NCBI GenBank assembly: GCA_003557825.1
Contig: PWNM01000374.1
Location: 1 to 10,448, forward strand
Direction: 5' to 3'
DNA: 10,448 nt
Source of the DNA: Candidatus Hydrogenedentota bacterium
GTDB taxonomy: Bacteria; Hydrogenedentota; Hydrogenedentia; Hydrogenedentales; SLHB01
In this document: one piece after another, positions 6,574-10,448 of the stretch
Layout: each line of letters starts with the position of its first letter
How positions within the stretch are numbered: the first letter of the stretch is position 1
Made by a program: the position numbers and the translations under genes
Notes under the pieces: generated by a model
The model's database searches: none
The model's input: the letters and a program-made list of their open reading frames with translations, nothing else
Told to the model about the DNA's origin: nothing

Positions 6574-7503
6574 ATGGCGCAACGATCAATGAGGCAGGGG
6601 AATCGCCAGGGGGTGGCCCTGTTGACCGCCCTCGGCTTACTTCTCATCTTTACTGCCCTGGGCACGGCTTATCTGCGTTTTGCCACCCTCCGCGCCGAGG
6701 AAAGTCGGCATGTGGTGGCCCAGACCCGAAGCAAGGAAGCGGCTGCCGCCGGTATTCGCGCGGTAATCGGGGCTATTGAGGCCGCCGCAGCAGAGAAAAC
6801 CCTCGGGGAGCTTCCCGAGCAGATGGCCTTCACCTTCCCTTTGTACGCCATAGCAGAAGCCGGTGTTATCGAAGACGGGCGGTATAGGGCTTCTGTTACC
6901 GTTCAAATCGAGGAGGAGTCCTCCAAGCTTAACATCAACCATGCCCCCAGCAGCGTTTTGCAGCAGGTCTTGGATATCGATGGCGAAACCGCCCGTACAT
7001 TGCGGGCCGATCTGCCTGCGGCCGGTGGTGAAAGGTGGTTTTTGGCCGTGGAGGATCTAGTGGCTCATGATGCTCTGAGCGAGAGTAAGCGACGGGAAAT
7101 CAATGCGGATCTATTAACCGTGAGCACGGTGTCGAATCCGGCCGACCCCCGAGCTTTCCTCAACATCAACACGGTGCATCCAGCACTACTTGGGGCCGTG
7201 TTGGATGTACCTCGAGATCAAGCGGAAGAGATTGCGGAGGCCCGGCCGTTTCGAAGTCTCGCTGAATTGGCCGATGTGGCCGAAAAAAACCCGAGCACCT
7301 TCAACTATCGGCCCGACCCAGAAACGCCAGACAGGCTGCCACGGGAACTTGTATTGCAGCCGACGGCATTCCGGTTGACGGCAACAGCCGTACTGGAATG
7401 GGACGATGGCCGCGAGACCGATCGACGCCAAGTCGAGTCCGTCGTAGCACTCGAGGATCGTTCAGTCGCGGTTTTCACCTATTGGAGCGAAGCATACTCT
7501 TAA
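6574..7503 (+). CDS. GspK-like minor pseudopilin
   Basis: This is a 309-residue GspK-family protein. The N-terminus has the RQGVALLTALGLLL motif (11-24). Processing would follow Gly13, and Glu at +5 is absent, which is normal for GspK, the tip subunit. One membrane helix (about 14-36) is followed by a large periplasmic part with two helix-hairpin-helix-like units opening with KLNINHA (118-124) and FLNINTVHP (195-203), as in the GspK alpha domain. GspK caps the I-J-K tip complex. Start 6574 is chosen because GGGGAG is 7 bases before it; GTG 6556 overlaps the previous stop and lacks a site. It is in the same operon, 14 bases after the GspJ-like gene. Confidence 0.87.
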   Translation: MAQRSMRQGNRQGVALLTALGLLLIFTALGTAYLRFATLRAEESRHVVAQTRSKEAAAAGIRAVIGAIEAAAAEKTLGELPEQMAFTFPLYAIAEAGVIEDGRYRASVTVQIEEESSKLNINHAPSSVLQQVLDIDGETARTLRADLPAAGGERWFLAVEDLVAHDALSESKRREINADLLTVSTVSNPADPRAFLNINTVHPALLGAVLDVPRDQAEEIAEARPFRSLAELADVAEKNPSTFNYRPDPETPDRLPRELVLQPTAFRLTATAVLEWDDGRETDRRQVESVVALEDRSVAVFTYWSEAYS

Positions 7504-7578
7504 TTTGGTTGCCGTTGAAGCGCGTTGTCTTCGGCGAGCAAGGGATACTACCAGCACGTTAACGGAGGATTCGAGGTT

Positions 7579-8808
7579 ATGGCCAGCAACTCCGACAAGT
7601 CTACCGGAGGCGAAACCGGCTCCAAACGGACTCGGTCTGCGCCACGCAAGAAGCGTAGCGCCAAGAATATCGAAAATATTGAAGAGATGACCAGTGAGGA
7701 TATCGTCATTCGGCAATCACAGCCGTCTGCGTGGAGTCGGTCATTGTTGTTCAGCATCCGCGAACGCGACATCGTCGTTTTTTTGCGGCAACTCATCATG
7801 CTACTGCAGGCAGGAACTCCCATCCTGAAATCGCTCAAAACTCTTGCTGCGCGTAGTGAGCGGGGGAGCGTTCGCGAACTTATAAATGATATTGCGCAGT
7901 TCGTCGAAATGGGCAATCCGCTTTGGCAGGCTTTCGAGCGGCATCCTCATCATTTCGACTCCGTTTTCGTGAACCTGATTAAGGCAAGCGAAGCGAGCGG
8001 TACCTTGGTTACCGTACTCGATCGGGTCGCCACATACCGTGAACGACGACAGGCGTTTCGCAAACGTGTGCAAAGCGCGTTGGTCTATCCCATTGTGGTC
8101 GTGGTGGCCTGCGTTGCAGTGATCGTCCTTATCGGGAGATTCGTCATGCCTGAATTTCAGAGGATTTTCGAGGCTCTCGATGCGCCAGTACCGGCCTTTA
8201 CCGAGCACTTCATCGCCACGGTCAACACCATCACCTCGTGGTCCTTTGTTCTGGTTGTTGCGGTGGTGATTATTGCCCTTGGCGTAATCTATTCACTGCT
8301 GGTCCGCAACCCCGTTTATCGGTTGCGAGTGGACCGCATCAAACTTGCCATCCCCTTTGTTGGAAAAAATATCCTGCGCAAACGCGCAGTAGTGGAGATG
8401 ACCCGCTCCTTCTCGTTGCTATTGGGGAGTGGATTATCCATGATGGTGACCCTCGACTTGACCCGTTATAGCATCGGCAATCGCGCCGTCGGGCAAGTCT
8501 TACAGGATGTTCGCGATGCTGTTGAACGGGGAGAGGGCATCGAAAAACCCCTACGCGATGCCCGAAAGATCATCCCGCCCGTCGTGACCGATATGCTGGT
8601 GACGGGCGAGGACTCGGGCCAAATGGACAAAATCTCCGGGCAAATAGCCGAAGCCTACGAAGAAGAAGTGAACATCGATATCAACACCTTGGCGGAGTTG
8701 GTTCCACCCGTACTCGCCCTCATTATGGGTATATTTGTACTAACGGTCGCCCTGGCTGTGTTTGTGCCGTTGCTACAGGTTCTCGAACAGCTTCAGGCAG
8801 CTACTTAA
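7579..8808 (+). CDS. GspF/PilC-family inner-membrane platform protein
   Basis: This is a 409-residue protein with two type II secretion F domains. Domain 1 runs from VFLRQLIMLLQAGTPI (67-82) to ASEASGTLVTVLDRV (136-150), then TM1 (about 169-189). TM2 is at about 220-242. Domain 2 has MTRSFSLLLGSGL (274-286) and TGEDSGQMDKIS (342-353), and TM3 is at about 374-398. Platform proteins sit in the inner membrane and pass ATPase motion to pilin assembly. The N-terminal ~50 residues are basic, Ser/Lys/Arg-rich and probably disordered, instead of the structured N-terminal segment usual in GspF/PilC. The start at 7579 has GGAGG about 10 bases upstream. It is 75 bases after the GspK-like gene and is the last gene of the operon. 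Confidence 0.93.
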   Translation: MASNSDKSTGGETGSKRTRSAPRKKRSAKNIENIEEMTSEDIVIRQSQPSAWSRSLLFSIRERDIVVFLRQLIMLLQAGTPILKSLKTLAARSERGSVRELINDIAQFVEMGNPLWQAFERHPHHFDSVFVNLIKASEASGTLVTVLDRVATYRERRQAFRKRVQSALVYPIVVVVACVAVIVLIGRFVMPEFQRIFEALDAPVPAFTEHFIATVNTITSWSFVLVVAVVIIALGVIYSLLVRNPVYRLRVDRIKLAIPFVGKNILRKRAVVEMTRSFSLLLGSGLSMMVTLDLTRYSIGNRAVGQVLQDVRDAVERGEGIEKPLRDARKIIPPVVTDMLVTGEDSGQMDKISGQIAEAYEEEVNIDINTLAELVPPVLALIMGIFVLTVALAVFVPLLQVLEQLQAAT

Positions 8809-8828
8809 TCCCGTTTCAACAATTTCTG

Positions 8829-8862
8829 CGGCGAGACGCCTAGATGACGTCTCGCCGTTTTT
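8829..8862 (+). terminator. Intrinsic terminator of the pseudopilin operon
   Basis: A perfect 10-bp GC-rich stem (CGGCGAGACG at 8829-8838, CGTCTCGCCG at 8848-8857) with a 9-base loop is followed directly by TTTTT (8858-8862). It lies 20 bases past the GspF stop and closes the operon. Confidence 0.95.
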
Positions 8863-8987
8863 ACCAGGTCCTCTCTGGTGTGCTGTTCTGTCTATCTGAC
8901 ACAGAGTGGACTGCGCGCCCTGCTCCCTACTTGGACCTAAGCGTTTTGCAATCAAGTGCGACGTCCACCACTCGAGCATGGTAGTGA

Positions 8988-10175
8988 ATGACGAAGCGAC
9001 CGACCATCAACCGTAAACGGCTTGCGCGGACCACCGCGATCGTCGTGGTCATTCTGCTGATCATTGAGTTCCTCGATGAATGCACGGACGGGGTTCGACA
9101 GGCGGCATGGCCCCTCATACGCGATGAATTCTCACTAAGCTATTTGCAGGTCGGCGCGCTGCTAAGCATACCCGCCATTTTGTCCAATGTAATCGAGCCG
9201 TTCCTTGGCGTATTGGGTGATGTGTGGCGGCGAAAAGCGCTCATCCTGGGCGGCGGGATGATGTTTGTCGCGGCCTTGCTTGGCGTATCCCTAGCCAATG
9301 GATTTTGGATGCTCCTGATCGCCTATATCGTGTTTTATCCGGCATCCGGCGCTTTTGTAACCCTTTCTCAAGCAACCCTTATGGACATGGCCCCCAAGCG
9401 GCGTGTTGATAATATGGCCAAATGGACCTTTGCCGGTTCCATGGGCGTTGTGGCCGGTCCGCTGCTACTCAGCATGACGGTCGTACTGGGCGGAGTGTGG
9501 CGGGCGGCGTTTGCCGCATTGGCCGTGGGCGCCGCCATTCTGACGTGCCTACTCCTTCCCTTTTCGTTGAGGCATCCAATCCGCATAGGGGAGACATCAT
9601 CATTTCGAAGGGCTTTCCTCGAAGCTATTACGGCCCTGCGCCGCCGGGAAGTCCTTCGCTGGTTGATTCTCCTGCAAGCATCGGATCTGCTCTTGGATGT
9701 GCTCGCCGGGTTCATCGCTCTGTATCTGGTAGATCAGCGGGGCCTAACACCGTCGCAGGGCGCTTTGATCATCGCCGCGGCCAGCGCTACCAGTATGATA
9801 GGCGACCTAATCGTCATTCCGGTATTGCGCCGGGTTCCCCCTCTGGCCTATGTCCGCGTCACCGCCGTTTTGGCTTGCCTGGCTTTTGCCGGGCTCCTCG
9901 TGGCTACCGAGTTGTGGGTCACCGTAGGTTGTCTGCTCGCAGTGCAGTTGCTGAACTCGGGCTGGTATGCCGTGCTTCAGGCCCGTCTCTACGATACCAT
10001 GCCCGGCCGTAGCGGCAGTGTTATGGCTGTCGGAGCTGTGTTCGGATTTTTAGGTGGGACTATTCCTTTTGTGATCGGATTAAGCGCCGATTACTTCGGC
10101 ATTCAGTTCGCTATGGCAATGCTTTTAGTAGGCCCTGTATTTCTTGTGCTGTTCACTCCGCGTCAGGCAGCGTAA
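8988..10175 (+). CDS. MFS transporter, probable drug or metabolite exporter
   Basis: A 395-residue integral membrane protein with about 12 hydrophobic helices, the normal size for the major facilitator superfamily. The motif-A loop between helices 2 and 3 is GVLGDVWRRKALILGG (74-89). Before it, FLDECTDGVRQAAWPLIRDEF plus LSYLQVGALLS (49-60) resembles the start of fosmidomycin-resistance-type (FSR) exporters. A long central loop rich in Arg follows helix 6 (195-220). It is likely a proton-coupled exporter in the inner membrane; the substrate is unknown. No clear ribosome binding site is seen before ATG 8988, so the start is the least certain part. It sits alone after a strong terminator and before the EF-hand gene; no clean terminator hairpin follows it. 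Confidence 0.88.
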   Translation: MTKRPTINRKRLARTTAIVVVILLIIEFLDECTDGVRQAAWPLIRDEFSLSYLQVGALLSIPAILSNVIEPFLGVLGDVWRRKALILGGGMMFVAALLGVSLANGFWMLLIAYIVFYPASGAFVTLSQATLMDMAPKRRVDNMAKWTFAGSMGVVAGPLLLSMTVVLGGVWRAAFAALAVGAAILTCLLLPFSLRHPIRIGETSSFRRAFLEAITALRRREVLRWLILLQASDLLLDVLAGFIALYLVDQRGLTPSQGALIIAAASATSMIGDLIVIPVLRRVPPLAYVRVTAVLACLAFAGLLVATELWVTVGCLLAVQLLNSGWYAVLQARLYDTMPGRSGSVMAVGAVFGFLGGTIPFVIGLSADYFGIQFAMAMLLVGPVFLVLFTPRQAA

Positions 10176-10208
10176 TCCTCAGACCTGATCCGTGCGTTTT
10201 TATTAGTA

Positions 10209-10223
10209 ATGGATACTATCCAT
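10209..10223. repeat. Perfect inverted repeat upstream of the EF-hand gene
   Basis: ATGGATA and TATCCAT form 7-base arms around a single C. A one-base centre cannot loop in RNA, so a protein-binding site is more likely than a terminator. It ends 11 bases before the candidate -35 box. Confidence 0.4.
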
Positions 10224-10234
10224 GCTCCATATCG

Positions 10235-10265
10235 TTGGACATCGGCATGATGCGCTCGGTATAAT
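10235..10265 (+). promoter_or_regulatory. Sigma-70-type promoter of the EF-hand gene
   Basis: A perfect -10 box TATAAT (10260-10265) follows TTGGAC (10235-10240) at a rather long spacing of 19 bases. Transcription near 10272 would leave a short leader of about 22 bases containing the GAGG ribosome site. Confidence 0.65.
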
Positions 10266-10293
10266 CTCAACGCGCATAAACTGAGGTTGATCT

Positions 10294-10448
10294 ATGAAAC
10301 ATGTGTTTATCTGGGGATTTGCTACCCTCACTATTCTTTCCGTTGGTGCTTGGTGGGCGCAACCCGAGCCCGTCGATCAACGGGCTGAACAACTGGCCTT
10401 CTTCCTCGAATATGCCGATCATGATCAATCCGGTACCGTCAGCCCCAC
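10294..10448 (+). CDS. Secreted EF-hand protein, N-terminal part (3' end outside window)
   Basis: Fifty-one residues are visible before the window ends. MKH and a hydrophobic stretch (about 4-20) ending near AWWAQP form a probable signal peptide or membrane anchor. Residues 36-41 are helix-like (FFLEYA) and are followed by DHDQSGTVSP (42-51), a canonical calcium-binding EF-hand loop start with D42, D44, S46, G47 and V49. It is therefore likely to be a periplasmic or extracellular calcium-binding protein, perhaps with further EF-hands beyond the edge. GAGG lies 7 bases before ATG 10294, and a perfect -10 box is just upstream. Confidence 0.78.
   Translation, partial: MKHVFIWGFATLTILSVGAWWAQPEPVDQRAEQLAFFLEYADHDQSGTVSP

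Noticed and set aside
8863..8879. Short inverted repeat ACCAG/CTGGT after the operon terminator
   Set aside because: Only 5 bp with a 7-base loop; such repeats are expected by chance.
10163..10201. Possible terminator after the MFS gene (TCAGG/CCTGA and a T-run at 10197-10201)
   Set aside because: The stem is short, the loop is large and there are extra bases before the T-run, so it is not reliable.
1..10448. CRISPR array, insertion sequence, tRNA, rRNA or riboswitch
   Set aside because: I looked for spaced direct repeats, transposase motifs, cloverleaf arms and known riboswitch cores and saw none.

Overview
The window carries ten protein-coding genes (two cut by the window edges) in a moderately GC-rich bacterial context. 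The host looks like a Gram-negative environmental bacterium. Evidence for this is a set of type II secretion/type IV pilus-like pseudopilins, a candidate lipoprotein, a secreted EF-hand protein and a large polysaccharide-active-looking protein with a C-terminal sandwich module. That mix recalls the Planctomycetota/Verrucomicrobiota/Hydrogenedentota groups, but this is only an impression; no rRNA or marker gene is present to fix the taxonomy.

Layout, left to right. (1) Bases 1-1250 (+): the 3' part of a carbohydrate-related protein, an alpha-helical toroid-like region followed by beta-sandwich modules. It converges on a two-gene minus-strand block: a divergent transketolase (1970-3862) and, downstream of it, a flavodoxin-fold FMN reductase (1314-1886). 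A strong hairpin with a T-tract closes the block at 1256-1293, and a weaker hairpin separates the two genes. (2) Bases 3863-4257 hold no convincing gene. They contain the likely transketolase promoter and the leader of a small proline/glutamate/methionine-rich candidate lipoprotein (4258-4500). (3) A CoA-binding (Rossmann) protein lies on the minus strand (4578-4958) and converges on the lipoprotein gene at a shared hairpin. (4) After a ~430-base intergenic stretch with a good sigma-70-type promoter comes a tight plus-strand operon. It encodes a GspI-like, a GspJ-like and a GspK-like minor pseudopilin and a GspF/PilC inner-membrane platform protein (5388-8808), and ends in a textbook intrinsic terminator. 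(5) An MFS exporter (8988-10175) follows. (6) The last gene (from 10294) encodes a secreted protein with an EF-hand loop and runs off the window.

Functionally, the best-defined unit is the pseudopilin operon. GspI, J and K form the tip of the pseudopilus in type II secretion, and GspF is the membrane platform that the assembly ATPase works on. The ATPase, major pseudopilin, secretin and prepilin peptidase are absent, so the machine must be completed from elsewhere in the genome. The other genes are housekeeping or accessory functions with no obvious joint pathway. I found no CRISPR array, insertion sequence, tRNA or rRNA, and no clear evidence of a wholly new system. The most unusual items are the Met/Pro/Glu repeat protein, the divergent transketolase and the atypical N-terminus of the GspF protein.
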